64,000 bases of DNA from Brachynemurus nebulosus (taxonomy: Eukaryota; Arthropoda; Insecta; Neuroptera; Myrmeleontidae), in the NCBI GenBank assembly GCA_035578155.1, contig JAPWDM010000003.1, forward strand, positions 21,168,916 to 21,232,915, in the 5' to 3' direction. Shown one piece after another: positions 43,801 to 56,789 of this stretch (position 1 is its first letter; every line of letters begins with the position of its first letter). The position numbers and the translations under genes were made by a program. The notes beneath the pieces were generated by a model. It was not told the origin of the DNA. It did no database searches and saw only the letters and a list, made by a program, of their open reading frames with translations.

Positions 43801-44734
43801 TTAACCAGATATCAATCGTAATCTATATATGAACTTCATAGTCAAGTTTAATGAAGCAATTTGAATGACAAATAAGTGTGATATTTTTTGTTATGTAAAT
43901 GCTGTCATATACTTGACCATCTATCCAATCAGTCAAGTATGTATTTATGTCTGTTAATAATAATATAAAAGTTATCACAATTACAGACATTAAATTTATT
44001 ACTTTATTATACTTAGATTAATTTTATTGAATCTTTTTATAAAATTTTTATTAATTAATAACTAATAAGTACTTGTTATTACTTTGATATCTTGTAACTT
44101 TGTATGTTGACTACATTTTATGTAGTTGCGGTTTAATGGTTGTTTTTTGTCGCCTACTGTAAATTAATTAAAATAATTTACTGTTGAAAGATTTACCTGA
44201 TGAAATAGATATTGAAATAATACTTCGCTTTGAACCGCTCGGCTCGAAGTCGTTCCAATAATAGGGTTCAAAATGATTTTTAAAATATTCTCGGAATCAC
44301 AATTCCTTTTTTTCTTTTTAGTATCATTCTAGAGATATTCATACATCATTTAAGCCAATAAAAAAAGGAGAAATTTTTTCCCATACTTTATCAACATACA
44401 TCAACATTATTATATACAACATCTATGTTGTTTCCAACAGATTCCGTTCTAAATCATTGTAAAATACATACGCATTTGCCTTTCCCTGAATCAAAACATA
44501 AGTGTAGGTGTTTTATTTCCGAAACTATTAAGGAGGCAGTAAGGTTAATTGGTACAAAAAAGGAATGTTTTTGTTATTTTTTGTGACGACACAGTTAAAA
44601 TCTCTTTATTAAAACCAATGGTATATTAAAGTATGACATTCGAAGAATATTGTATAAAATTTTTACGAAAAAATATTAAAAAATACAGTAATGGCAGCAT
44701 TATTCGGACATGTCTCGGAAAAAAGTAGAATTGC

Positions 44735-45047
44735 GGTGCCCCTCATAACTTCGTGCTGGATTATCCGAAATAAAAAAATGAAAGTTCATTCGTTAGATAA
44801 TAGTTTTCCTCAGGTTACGCTGGGAGGGTTTTTTTGAAATTTCAATTTTTCACTTTTTTTGAATACTTTAGAAAGGAAAAACACGATTTTTTGCGAAAAA
44901 AATCGACTAATTTGTTATTGTAAATTAAAATTATTAACAAGTTTGAAAAAAAAAACTCTCCAGCGTTACCTCGTAAATTATGTACAGAAATAATGTTCAA
45001 AATTTCAAAAGGGCCGGTACTGTAGTTTTGAAGTTATGAGGGGCACC
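44735..45047. repeat. Foldback with GGTGCCCCTCATAACTTC ends
   Basis: GGTGCCCCTCATAACTTC (44735-44752) is mirrored exactly by GAAGTTATGAGGGGCACC (45030-45047). A second inner pair, GGTTACGCTGGGAGGG and its near complement, lies at 44813-44829 and 44954-44971. The centre is AT-rich. Confidence 0.8.
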
Positions 45048-45660
45048 GACTTTGAAAACGTGAGTTGTGGGGAAATCGCTTTAAAGTTTTGAACACTTGA
45101 AAAATTCTTGTATAAAACTGATATAGAATACTTACTGCTAAAATTTTGTACTCTATACTGACGAAATATACAGTACAGGTATAAAGACGTTTGTACTTAC
45201 ATGAAATTTCTATAATAGAACTGAGAGAGAGATATATATAGAGAGCGAAACATTTGCCAGGTAACAACAAAAATACTTATAACTTCGTCAATTTTGCTCT
45301 AATCAACTTCAAATTTTGAGACAATGTTCTTGAGATATTATGCATTCAGTTAAGAAAATAAAAAAAAGTAAAAAAAATTAAAATAAAATATTTGGTGTGC
45401 AATAATCTAACAATAAGAATCTGGAAAAATAACTTTTCCTAGATACCCAAGACATTTTTTTGTTGCTAAACTGGGTTGAAAATCAACTGAGATTAATTTT
45501 CCAAATTATTTGTTCAAAAGAATACGATTCTTGTGCAACTGGAACATACTTTGGCGTAAGAAAAGTATGTACTACCATCAATGGATTTCAATCGTTTTAT
45601 CGTTTATTGTGAATTTTATATTAGTCGTAGATAAAGTATAGTACGTAACTCGGTTGTAAG

Positions 45661-45738
45661 GCATATTACACACTCGCTAAATTACGCACTCGCCGTTGCG
45701 CGGCTCTTGCGTAACTTTCTCGCTCGTGTGTAATATGC
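45661..45738. repeat. 78-bp nested palindrome
   Basis: GCATATTACACACTCGC is mirrored by GCTCGTGTGTAATATGC, with an inner pair TTACGCA/TGCGTAA around a GC-rich core. Flanks show weaker mirror similarity (AGTACGTAA / CACGTAATATACT). Confidence 0.85.
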
Positions 45739-46361
45739 AACTTGAAACCTCAATCACGTAATATACTATAATGATTTATAGTCAGAAGTTTTAGAACAAA
45801 AAATAAATAAAAAAAGTTAATTCCAACTGGTTTTGTCTAATGTTCAAGCATAAACTAGGTGCCACTTACGTTCTTGACTTTTGTAAATAGATACTTTTAT
45901 AGAAGGTTGTAGAACTTTTTTACTTCTAAATAGGTAATTATTATATTGCACGTGAAGCACTATGATCCAATTATTGGAAAAGATCAGAAAATATTAAAGT
46001 TTAGTAAATCTGGAGATTAACAAACTTCATGATCTTCTAGTACCTGTGATTACGATCAGGATTTTCATTCACACATTATTTTTAATATTTTCATATTTCA
46101 TCGAAATTTTCATCGTTATAATATGTTATTAATTAACAACTTGTAAATTAATACAGTTTTTGACTTGTGCAAGTAAAGTAAGGTTTTTAGACTATTGTTA
46201 TTCCTTGAGAAATCACGTATAGGAGAACTATTAAATGGAACTCATTTTTTTACATTTTTTTAAGTAAAATTGTTAAGAATTAATTCAAATCACGTTTAGA
46301 AATAATAAAAATTGTTTACTCCAAGTTAAAAATAATACGTCGCTTCTTGGAGGTAAAGTCT

Positions 46362-46362
<1 letters not shown>

Positions 46363-46404
<42 letters not shown>
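46363..46404. repeat. Poly-T run
   Basis: About 42 consecutive T residues. Confidence 0.95.
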
Positions 46405-46409
<5 letters not shown>

Positions 46410-47101
46410 CAAATTTGCAGTTAACCTTGAATCAAGCAATCAAATGTTACATGTTTTGTAATTTTCAATTAACCCCTTAAGGGATATGGGACATATTTGT
46501 CCCAAATTTATATTTACGTTTTACGCAATACTGGTACGATTTAAAACATTTGTAAGTTTATATTGTTATTCTTCTATAGTAGTTTTAATAATTTCGTGCA
46601 CTGGCAATGCAATGACCTATCAATTTTCAAAAAAACTTTGGCACAAAGTTGCAAAGTTGTCGGTTATTAATTTTTAGTTTCAATTTTTTTTAAAATTTTG
46701 GTGCGTTATAAATTATTGCAATAAAAAATTATCAATCTTGGTAAGTAAACTATAATAAAATAAGTAAAGTAGAATAGTTTAATCACTTAAAATTTTTCAT
46801 ACTTCCGTAATTTGTACTATTTACTGACACTGACACATATTTGTCCCATGCTCAAAATTTATATAAAAATATATTAGGTAATTATAATTTGTTATTTATA
46901 TGTTTAAATAGGCCCTAATAAACAATTTTAAACATAACATAATTTTTTTTCACCCTCCCTACGCTTATGTGCGTGAAGGGGTTAAAAAAAAATCGGAAAA
47001 ATAGTCATGAATATTTATAAATTAAACAACGTATTTTAAGAACATGTTTTTGGTTTCGATAATTTTTTTTTTCTGTCAATCAAAACAAATTTGAATTTTT
47101 A

Positions 47102-47598
47102 ACTTCCCATTGGAAGTTATTGTAATGGGTCCGATTTTACGAATCGCTAAATTGGACATATCTTCACGTTTCGTGGTAACTAGAATCCGAATCCATCGTT
47201 TTTAGCGTGATGTCTGTGTGTGCGTTCGTTAGTTCGGTCGTTTGTGAATTTTTTTCGTCTCGCATATCTCGAGAACAAATAAAGTTTTCAGTAAAAAGGA
47301 TCGGATAAAGTTTTCAGTAAATTCGGATTAGTGGTTTATTTCTTATAATAAAAAAACGAAATTAAAAACTCTATGTGAAATATTTATCGTCTCGCATATC
47401 TCGAGAATAAATAATGATATCATTTGTTTAATGACGGGTGGAGTCCCCCACAAGATACAAAGAGCGAAGGCTCCCGATGGGGCGCAAGGGGCAATGCCCC
47501 TGTCGAGGGTCCGGGGGGAGGAGACCCCTGAAATGAAAAAAAAATTATTTATGGACAGTAGTCTCTAATCTTCAAGGGCACCTAATGGGAAGTTGACA
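47102..47598. mobile_element. Candidate transposon with AACTTCCCATTRG termini
   Basis: The left end is TTAACTTCCCATTGG and the right end CCTAATGGGAAGTTGA. If the outer bases are TTAA and a mutated TTGA, the target site would be TTAA. It carries a direct duplication of TCGTCTCGCATATCTCGAGAA (20-base core, near 47258 and 47387) and a GC-rich tract rich in CCCC/GGGG at 47440-47530, unlike the surroundings. Confidence 0.6.
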
Positions 47599-49399
47599 GT
47601 GTGGGTAGACCTGTCTCTCCAAATTTTTTTGCAAAAATTTGCATAAATTAAAACAAACTTATTATCGATAAATGAATAATTACTTAAGATGGATTATTCT
47701 TTTTTTGGTATACATTTTTTTTTGTATTATTTTTGTGATGTTTATGTAACTAAATTTTTTGTGATGGTTTTAAATCAGTAAGTAGTTCGGATATTTTACT
47801 AGAATCTGACGATGTATCAAAGCATCGACTCCAACTCCGAAAGATCGAAAGTTTCCGTTTTAATTGCACTGTCGAATTCAGCTACGATTCCGATCTTTTT
47901 CAGATGAAGGTTTATAGAAGTTTACGGACTAGTTCAATGCAACTACGGTCGTTTGTATCCAATGACCACTCGAAAGCCAAGTGTCATATAAGCTGTAACA
48001 AGTTTGTTTACATTTTTATGTATGTATACAATATAAGTATCAGTGCGTAAATTTCATAATAAAACAATTGTTTTCTGTTACCATCTCCAACTTCGACTTG
48101 GTCTCCGCAGAATTTTATAACACAACTCCGATTTACTTCGTCAAAGAAAATATTAGTAATCTGAAGCTATGTATATGGAATAGAACAAATTGATATGATG
48201 CGGAAAATTTATTAATAATAATAATTTTAAATAATAGTAACAATAGTTGTGGGTCGGGATTCGAAGTCCCATCGCACTAAACGGGCCCATTTTGCCCCAC
48301 ATCATCTTCGTGGGACTAATTTATACCCAGTCGCTCATAGAAGTCCTCGTATCATTTTTATTAAAATTGCATTTCCAATGAATACTCGACCCGTAAGATT
48401 ATTTTTGTTGGCATCAACACTTAAAAATCCTCGGCTTTTAGTCTCGAATTCTGCATCCGAGGCCACAAAAATAACAGTTACGATTCTTGTTAAATAATAT
48501 AGGTACCATTTATTATAAAGAAGTCAGTAACCCACCAGAACATCAAATCAAATACAGAAACTAGTTTTTAGAAAAGATGAGAAATATAGTTTTGAAATTC
48601 TGGGTATTTGAAGTTACAAGCAAGTTTTCTTCTTAACATGAGAAAAAAAGATAATCTATAATTATTACAGTTTGAGAGAGAGCATTCTAAAACAAATTAT
48701 TGTATACAATTTTTTGTCGAAATAATTTTGCAGTTTGTTACTAGACACATAAATTTTTATGCTAATTCACTAAATTATAGTCTAGGCCTAGGGCAATAAA
48801 ATCAAAAAGTAAAAATAAAAGTGGATTTATTTGTTGATATTTTTATTTTACTGAACAATCATGAGAAAAGAATAAATTAATAATATTTATGAAGTCTGAA
48901 ATTTTGGAAACTGATAGGTTACAGTCTCTTATCTGGCTTCACATTTCACACTTCAATAAAAAAAAAAAAATGACCTTTTTCCAGACCGTAATAAATTTTA
49001 TGACTTTTTTTGGTAAAAATATTTTATCCTTTTAAATTTTTCAATATTTTTAAATTAAGTTAAAAAAAAGTTTAAGTTCAATATGGATTTATATGTGACG
49101 AAGCAAAAAATCATAGATCCTTGATATTGCTTGCATTAAAGTTGGGAATTTCAAAATGCCAATTAGATTGTGAACTTTATTTTATCGGCTGATTTTTCTG
49201 ACATAGCAGTAATTTTATTAGGTAAATTTAATAATTTTAATAAATAATTTTTTCTTATTTGAAATTGAATTAACTATGATAAGCAAACTAAGTAAATAAT
49301 TTATGATAATTTTTATAGCGTAATGATTTCCATAATTCAGTTAATAATTTAAAATAATTTTCTTTTTCATAACATACTTTGATGTTACATATGTTACGT

Positions 49400-49790
49400 C
49401 ACACGAAAATGGATATACAGACATTGACAGACAAAGGACTAGTAGACAGACAGATGGGACCGACTGACAAACAGACAAGACCGATTAACAGACAGACAGG
49501 ACTGGTAGACGGACAGACAGGACTATTATACAAGACAGACAGGATAAACAGGCAGACAGGATTTGACGGGCAGACAAAAAAGACAGCCAGACAAACAGGA
49601 TAAAATTAAAATACAGACAGACGAACAAGCAAACAGGAATGACTGACAGACAAACTGTAGACTAAACGGACAGACAGACACAGAACATACAGCCAGTTAA
49701 TAGGAGAGGACTGACATACAGACAAGACACACGGTAAGGCATGACAGACAGACGGGGCAAACAAACAGACAGACAGACGAGGAAATTTTA
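49400..49790. repeat. Degenerate (ACAG)n / CAGACAGAC tract
   Basis: About 390 bp rich in CAGACAGACAGGA-like words. The open frame through part of it (49379-49603) is a product of the repeat and not a gene. Confidence 0.85.
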
Positions 49791-50284
49791 TTGTAGAAAA
49801 AAGTATTTTATTGCTTCTATATAATTATAAAACAATTCTTCTGAGTTAGGAATCATGCTTCTCCTCTTCAGTGAGGACAAATGTACCCTGTGACCGCGGA
49901 ATGCAATTCATATGTTTTTTTTACGTCCGAAATTTTCAAGTCCACACTGTAGGTAATTATTACAGACAATTGCAAATCCCTAAAAACTAAGTATATATGT
50001 ATAGTTTCAGGTAATATTTTTCTGAGAATTTGAATATAGCGGAAAAATCCAATTTTAATCCAGTTATAGGACAGTAAATAATTACTACATTCATTCTTTG
50101 GGAATTAAATTAACTATATAATTACGAAAATATCGAATATTATTAATTAAATTCTGCCCCACCCCCGTTTTGAAAATATGGCTATGTAAATTGTTCAAAA
50201 ATGGTTTAAAATCGCACTACAAGTTTTTCAAATTTTCAAAGGATCAAAGGATCTCTGATTTTTTGCTGTTATTATAATTAAATA

Positions 50285-51125
50285 ATATTGAATCCTACAG
50301 GAACATTTAATCGGGATAAGATTACACCATGTGTTAGATCAGGGTAAATAGTGTCTCTGTGTGTACTATAAATTTCATCGACTTCGATTTAGTTAGTTGG
50401 ATGTGATTTAGCAGTTGATTTTGTTTCCACCGGGAACCTTCAATTGGGATAAAACTATCCTATGTATTATTATTGCTATTGCATTCACTATGAATTTCCA
50501 TAATCATTTCAACACATTTTTATAATATAACTAAGTCTGACCCGCGGCTTCACCCGCATTGAATTAAGCCCCCCCCCCCTTGTGTCTCCCCTTCTTCCCC
50601 CGGAAACCTTCAATCGGGATTAAACTATCCCGACTAAAACTATTTCAAAATTATTACTATATATGTGTTCATAGTAAATAACGTTTGTATATTAAATTTT
50701 ATCAAATTCGATTCAGTCATCCTACAGGAACCTTTAATCAGGATAAGATTAGCCTATGCGTTAATTCAGGATTAATCATGTCTGTGTACAAAATTTTATC
50801 AAATTCTGTTTAATTATTTGGACATGATTTTGGAATTTCTTTTGCATCCCCTGGGAACATTCAATCGGGATAAAACTATTCTACGTGTTATTAAAATTCT
50901 AGCTACATGTGCTCATAGTAAATAGTGTCTCTATATTTTATTTAATCGAATTCGGTTCAGTCATCCTACAGGAACCTTTAGTCGGGATAAGATTATCCTA
51001 TTTGTTAACTCAGGATAAATAATGTCAGTGTACCAAATTTCATCGAATTGAGTTTTGTTTTTTGGGGTGTGTTTGAATAATTGTTTTTGTATCCCTCAAG
51101 GACTTGCAACCGGGGTAAAATTTAA
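50285..51125. repeat. ~120-bp tandem array inside the long-TIR element
   Basis: Seven cores like GGAACCTTTAATCGGGATAA begin near 50300, 50436, 50603, 50729, 50852, 50970 and 51096. Each is followed by TTTCATCGAATTCGG-like sequence. A GACCCGCGGCTTCACCCGCA word near 50539 and the end CATCCAAACTTTCACATTTA near 51150 resemble the 3' regions of insect RTE-type LINEs, from memory. Confidence 0.75.
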
Positions 51126-52224
51126 ACATCGAACAAATTTAAACATCTAAACATCCAAACTTTCACATTTATAATATTATTTAGATATTAATTTTTGTTA
51201 AGTTACATATAAACCGATATAGAACTTAAACTTTTTTTTTAACGCAATTTAAAAATACTGAAAATTTAAAAGGATAAAATATTTTTACAAAAAAAAGTCA
51301 TAAAATTTATTACGGTCTCGAAAAAGGTCAATTTTTTTTTTTTTTTTATTGAAGTGTGAAATGTGAAGCCAGATAAGAGATACAAGCCAACTGATAATTA
51401 GCTACGTTTCGATTGTAAGTCAATCATGGTGCACAAAAAAAAAAAATTAATTTACAAATAAATAAAAAGAAGCCACTCGAACACTTTGAACAACAGTTCA
51501 TCTTTCACTGATCCATCTTATCATCTAATTAAATTTCAACTAATTATTATGCTAATTGGTGTAAAAGATAATGTCAGTATTAATTAAAATAATCATAACA
51601 TATTTGTATTTGTAAATATTTTCTTAAAAAAAAAAATACGAAATGTAAAATAATTCGGTTGATTTAAAGGTTGCAAATAGAATATTCAAGAATGATAAAG
51701 TATGGACAAAATTTTCAGAATAAACTTTCCTCTATTACGATTGTTTTGTTTTGGTTTTGAGATATGAAATTTTTTGTTTTACGAAAAACTTAATTACGTA
51801 TTAGGGTTATCGCTAAGTATATGATGAAGTAATTTTTTAAATAGAAATTTTGTAAGGACTTATTCACCTTAAAAATGGGAGAATTATCAAAATATCATAA
51901 TTCATTTTTACAGTGTAATGTAAGTTTTGTGGGAACATAAACAAGGGTCTCTTTCGAAGTTAAAAGATTACTTTTAGAGTCGCTTAACGAGGGAAATAAT
52001 TGTTATAACGAACTTATTCTGTACAGAATTTCAGAATATCGTTAAGCGAGCAGAGTAAACCATCAGCTTAGCATAATTAGTTAATAATACTAATGCGAAT
52101 TCATACGAGCTCGAAAAATTAAACAAATATAAATATATTTAAATATATAAGCTTACAGTGCTTATAATTATTCGTACAAAGTCGTACAACTTAAAAAAAT
52201 GAATATTGAAAAGTGAATATTGAA

Positions 52225-52432
52225 ATGAAAAACGCCGCCCCCCTTTTGCTCAAAAACAAGAAAATTTTTACTTTTCTTACTATTTTTCGACTTTCAACTA
52301 AAAAAAAAAACTGACGAACAAAAAAAAGAAATGTCAATTTACAAATTTTGCCGCCCTGTTCTAGAAATCTGCTGCTCCTAAAAACTTGCTGCCCCTAGGC
52401 CATGGCAAGACTCAATGGATAATCCGGCCCTG
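52225..52432. mobile_element. hAT-type MITE fragment, right end
   Basis: The right end CTCAATGGATAATCCGGCCC then TG has the mirror form CAGGGCCGGATTATCC, typical of hAT termini. The interior has GCCGCCC tracts. The left terminus is not seen. Confidence 0.55.
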
Positions 52433-52601
52433 CCATTGGGCGTAATGTACAATGTAAATTCGTACGAATAAATTCCCGTATGAATTCGACCCAATGTAAC
52501 CGTAGCCTTAATTACTATCACTATTATGTTATTATAAAATATAATTTAACTCACCAAAAATATTACAATTTTTTTTAGTTTCTCTTTTTCATGCCTCCTG
52601 C

Positions 52602-52815
52602 CAGTGGTGGATTTACCAGTAGGCTGAGAAGGCTGGAGCTCAGGGCGGTAGGTTTTAGAGGCGGCAAATTTGGGCAAAAAGGGCGGCAAAATTTAGAATT
52701 TTTAGTTTTTTTTTTACTCGTCACTATTTATAAGAAAAAATGTTAAAAAGTTATTAAGAAATTTTTTTAGCTTCTTAGGGGCGGCATTTTTTACGGAGCC
52801 TAGAACGGCACTCTT
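52602..52815. mobile_element. hAT-type MITE fragment, left end
   Basis: It begins CCAGTGGTGGATTTACCAGT, a common hAT terminal form (CAGTGGYGGATTTACC), followed by repeated GGCGGCAAA words. The right end is not clear. Confidence 0.55.
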
Positions 52816-54017
52816 TTTTAAATTACAAGGTTGAAATAAAGATACAACGTGAAAATTTAAACAATTTTAAAAACATATTGAATACACACGTTCTTGGCAT
52901 TCTTCCAATAAAACAGGTTACCTACGTATTTGAAACTAGTTATTATGGAAAATATGGCTTGAGAAAATCACTGCTCTTATTAATTATATCCGTATGCATA
53001 GTAATTAAAAAATATAGTTGGGATTTTCCTGAAGATACAAATTATTTACCAAACTATAATTACAATAGGAACATGAAGCTAACAAAAGTATATTTTTCAG
53101 TTACATTAAAGGTGGGATAGTTCGAATTAAAAATAATCGATAATCTGATTATATTATAAAAATATGTAATTCGAGTTATATAATTCAAATACAATAATAT
53201 GATACAGAAGAAACCGGTCATGAAAATGGTATATGAATGAATTACGGTTGATGCTTTTCTAAACTGGTACGATTTTTTCGAATGTAAGAGAAGAAGGACA
53301 AAAATATTTTACATTAGATTTACTCTACTACTTGTATATAGTATGTACAATATATAGTGTAGATTAATAAGATACGACAGTACCGGAAAAAAAAATAGAT
53401 TTGAATAATGTGACCAGCGTTTTTCTTGAATATTACTTCAACTCCAATCGGGGAGAAACGTATTCTTTAGCACCCTTGCAAACAAATCGAATTATCATTT
53501 GATTTTTCAAATTACTCAAAATTCAGAAATCCGACTATTAAAAGAATACGCCCGTCACTAATTTAAATTATTCCTTGATTTGTGGACAAATAACAGAGTA
53601 TCCTTGACAAAAAAGACACATGTGAAAACAATAGAATAATAGGGTATTGTAATTATTCATTGTTTGTTCCATTACGTTTGGTTTGATAAAATTATTCAAA
53701 AAAAAAAAAGAAAACAATAAAATTGTTAGTTACTTTAGTTACTAGTGTCGACGTTTATTAATATTCATAGAAGTACACTTATGAGTCAAATTGTGATATA
53801 TTGTAATTCTCGCTTGGTAATTAATCCATGGTCGCTTAAATAATTAATTTGAGGTTTACAAAGAGATACAATTTTTATTAAAACTTCTCTTACAGCCTTA
53901 TGCTATAGCTACATTTGCGTCTACCGGTGCTTAGGCGAGCTCAGGTTTAACTTACGTTTCGAATGATTTACTATAATACAATAAAATTGTATATTTTACA
54001 ATAAAATAATATTATTA

Positions 54018-54479
54018 CAGTCGAACTCATGTATTTTCAACCTGTCGGGACTAATCCGCTCATGTATTTTCAACTTCTCCTTCATCCTCTCTCCGTGGCA
54101 ATGATAGAACCACCTGACAGACATAGAACCAATCACAAAAAGCTCGCGCAAATCTTGACACAGTAGTCACGTGTACTTCCCACATGAATAACCTTAAAAT
54201 GACAAAATGTCAAGTAACATATAATAAACAAAAAAGTGAAACATGAAAAAACTGTAATAAACTTGTAACAAAATTATTTTTTAAACACTTGCGAATGAAA
54301 TAAAACTATAAATTATAGGATAAAGCCACTAGTGGTTGATAGGTTAATCTGACAGTTATTTTCTGTATTAAAGTACTGCATGTGAAGTGGGGACAAAAAA
54401 TTTGAAAATACGTGAGTAAAATTAGTTGAAAATAGATGATGTTGAAAATACATGAGTTGAAAATACATGAGTCCGACTG
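54018..54479. mobile_element. pogo/Tigger-like MITE, TIR CAGTCGAACTC
   Basis: It is flanked by TA (54016-54017 and 54480-54481). The left end is CAGTCGAACTCATGTATTTT and the right end AAAATACATGAGTCCGACTG. The sub-motif CTCATGTATTTTCAAC is repeated near both ends (twice on the left, two and a partial third on the right). The element is 462 bp and non-coding. CAG termini with a TA target are seen in pogo/Tigger-type elements. Confidence 0.82.
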
Positions 54480-54680
54480 TAGTTGTTTCAATGTTCATAA
54501 ACAATACTAACGTTATGGCATCTGACGCCGGAAATGCCATAAAAAATAATAATTTATAAAATCTATGTCAAAACATGTTTTAGTAATCAAATTTCATTTC
54601 GAAGGTTTCAAACACGTGCAAACTATACTAATTTCCATGATTTGGATAAAATATCATTTTTTATGCTTGCTAACCCATTA

Positions 54681-54892
54681 TAACTTAAGAAATGCAAAAG
54701 ACAAAACAAAAAAATGCGACTCTAGTAATTTTAGTCTTGATTCTGCTTTTGTAAAATTCGGTCTTAATCTTGGACTAATCTTGTTCTAATCAAAAATGAA
54801 CGTCCCTTGATCTTCGTGGTTTCTAAAGCTGAAATTTTAATTTTTATAGGGTTAATAGATATTAAGTCATAGATTACAGGAAACTGTGGCTT
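54681..54892 (+). repeat. Inverted repeat pair, arm 1
   Basis: Runs from CTTAAGAAATGCAAAAGACA to TTACAGGAAACTGTGGCTT. It is mirrored at about 95% identity by 58552-58776, 3.7 kb away. Confidence 0.85.
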
Positions 54893-54950
54893 GAGGCGAG
54901 TGTCGTGGCTTGCGAGGCGAGTATCGTGGCTTGCGAGGCGAGTGTCGTAA
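54886..54950 (+). repeat. Short tandem repeat GTGGCTTGCGAGGCGAGTRTC
   Basis: Three adjacent ~22-bp units, immediately after arm 1 of the inverted pair and absent beside arm 2. Confidence 0.8.
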
Positions 54951-56789
54951 TGCATCTGAGTGAGTAATAGCCATTGCAAGCGAGTAGAAAACGATATTTT
55001 TTCTACGACTTTTTTCCTTTTTGATTTAAATAAAATTGAATATAAATTTTAAATCGAATTTTTAATCTATTTCTAATTTCATTAAATGTTTGTATAATAT
55101 GTATAAAACGATCAAAACAAAATATATACTAGGTGCTTTATTTACTTGCACGTTACTACCCAACATATATTAAATTAAAACTGAGAAAAAAGTCTCAGTT
55201 TTCATTATCAGCCCCGGATCTACGATTTTTTAGAACCGGGGCAGAAACTTGAAAGTGGCGTCCCCCTCTCCAAAACCTATCTCCAATTTGACATAAATTG
55301 GACCCAACCCAACTCCAACCCAGTTGTTTGATGCCCAACTTTAGGTAAAGTTTTCTTATGGAAGGGGCGAAAATAGGTCAAATATGGACATAATTTTAAC
55401 AGAGATTTATTACCTTTAAAATGATTTTTATTTCAACCTTTTAGGATGAACAAAATGATTATAGTAAATCCTATAGATTTTGAGTTTGTTCCTTGCAGAT
55501 AAATAAATAAACAAACTCTCACTTTTTTCTTACAATGTTACAATATAACTACAAATAAATACAATCACATCTTAAATGTTACGGTTGTACTTTTCCAAGT
55601 TTCCAAGGTGAAAATATTCCTCTTTCAATTTATGTTTTATTATTAAAGGTTTCCTACCGACTTCTGAAGGCAACCCTATCGTGGATTATTTTGTCCGTTT
55701 TACAATGCCTAGTTACAAATTGATTAAAAAAATTTTTCAATTATATTGTCAAAAATCAAACTTCCGAATATTTAAAAATTATATAAATGTAAATTGTTTT
55801 CGAATCAAGGTTTAATACATACAAAGTCGATTTCTTGATTATAGTAGTTTAATTATGAACGAATATATTACATTCATAATTAATATAAATATAAATATTC
55901 GTAATTAATTAAATATTGTCCCTATACATAATTAATTAGAATATCTCTTGTATGAGAATTAATTAAATTATGTATATTTTGATACTAATATTGTTATTTC
56001 TAAAGGGCGCCGATAAACAAAACAGAGGAAGATGGAATAAGAAGAAAAAATTTTTCTATAGTGAAAATTTATATTGGTTTTCTTATAAATTCCGGATTGT
56101 TAAAAAAAAGATTATGTTGCTCGGAAAAAACCTTTTCACGGATTAACGACCAAATATACTTATATTTTTCTGTGCATTTTATTTTCATCCTACTGTAGTT
56201 TTTTGGCAAATCGTAGCAGTTCATAAGTGGCTGTAGTGATTTAAGTGAATAATTCCTTTAATTTGTACCGGATATTAAATATGAATATAAATAATATCAT
56301 TTTTGTTATTTTATTTTATTTTTTTTATGCCGTGGACAGTCAGTCAACTGCTATCAATATTTTTTTTTATAATTTGTCTTTTCTAGATTAATTTAATAAT
56401 TTCTTTCATTTCTGGCGTTGAAATTTCCGGTACAATATTGTGTCCAACTATTTTATAATAGAGGGCCCGTAAGTCGTTCCAACAAATGTGCGTATTTCGT
56501 ATAGTTTATTGCGATGAAACTTTGGTGAATTGCTGTCAAACGTTTGCAATAACTATCAATAATCCATTCTTCTCACATAGACAGCTGTATGCGACCTGCT
56601 TACACGTCGGAAAATCTAATTTATCATGTATACACCAGATGGAAATACAAAAAATATTTTGTATCCAAAAGCAACTTCAATTAATTAAAACACACTTTCT
56701 TTCCTTACAACATGGCGGGTACTCACTAATATTCTGTAGTTGAATTTATAGTAAAAAGAACATTCTGTCTCTGAAGGATTGGTTTTTGA

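Larger units (their letters stand above)
40333..48908. other. Repeat-rich region with no supported gene
   Basis: It contains dispersed repeat D copy 2 (40623-40866), two foldbacks (44735-45047, 45661-45738), a poly-T run (46363-46404) and an element ending in AACTTCCCATT repeats (47102-47598). Short frames at 43188-43804 and 46486-46677 show no motif I recognise. The rest is AT-rich. Confidence 0.6.
48917..51388. mobile_element. 2.47-kb element with ~185-bp terminal inverted repeats
   Basis: It is flanked by the 8-bp duplication AACTGATA (48909-48916 and 51389-51396). The left end is GGTTACAGTCTCTTATCTGG; the right end (complement) is GGCTTGTATCTCTTATCTGG. The inverted repeats continue with CTTCACATTTCACACTTC and GACCGTAATAAATTTTATGA to about 49100 and 51205. 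The interior has no transposase frame. It holds a CAGA-rich tract (49400-49790) and a ~120-bp tandem array (50285-51125). Long TIRs beginning GG with an 8-bp TSD suit MULE- or Merlin-like elements (inference). Confidence 0.85.
51397..54017. other. Intergenic, with hAT fragments and no supported gene
   Basis: It contains an inverted pair TCGCTTAACGA/TCGTTAAGCGA (51981 and 52033), and two incomplete hAT-type fragments at 52225-52432 and 52602-52815. The frame at 52878-53120 has no recognised motif. The rest is AT-rich. Confidence 0.6.

Noticed and set aside
43188..43804. Three overlapping + strand frames
   Set aside because: Leu/Phe/Tyr-rich as in any AT-rich frame; no conserved motif and no splice context that links them.
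49379..49603. Open frame rich in Gln-Thr-Gly
   Set aside because: It is a translation of the CAGACAGA repeat.
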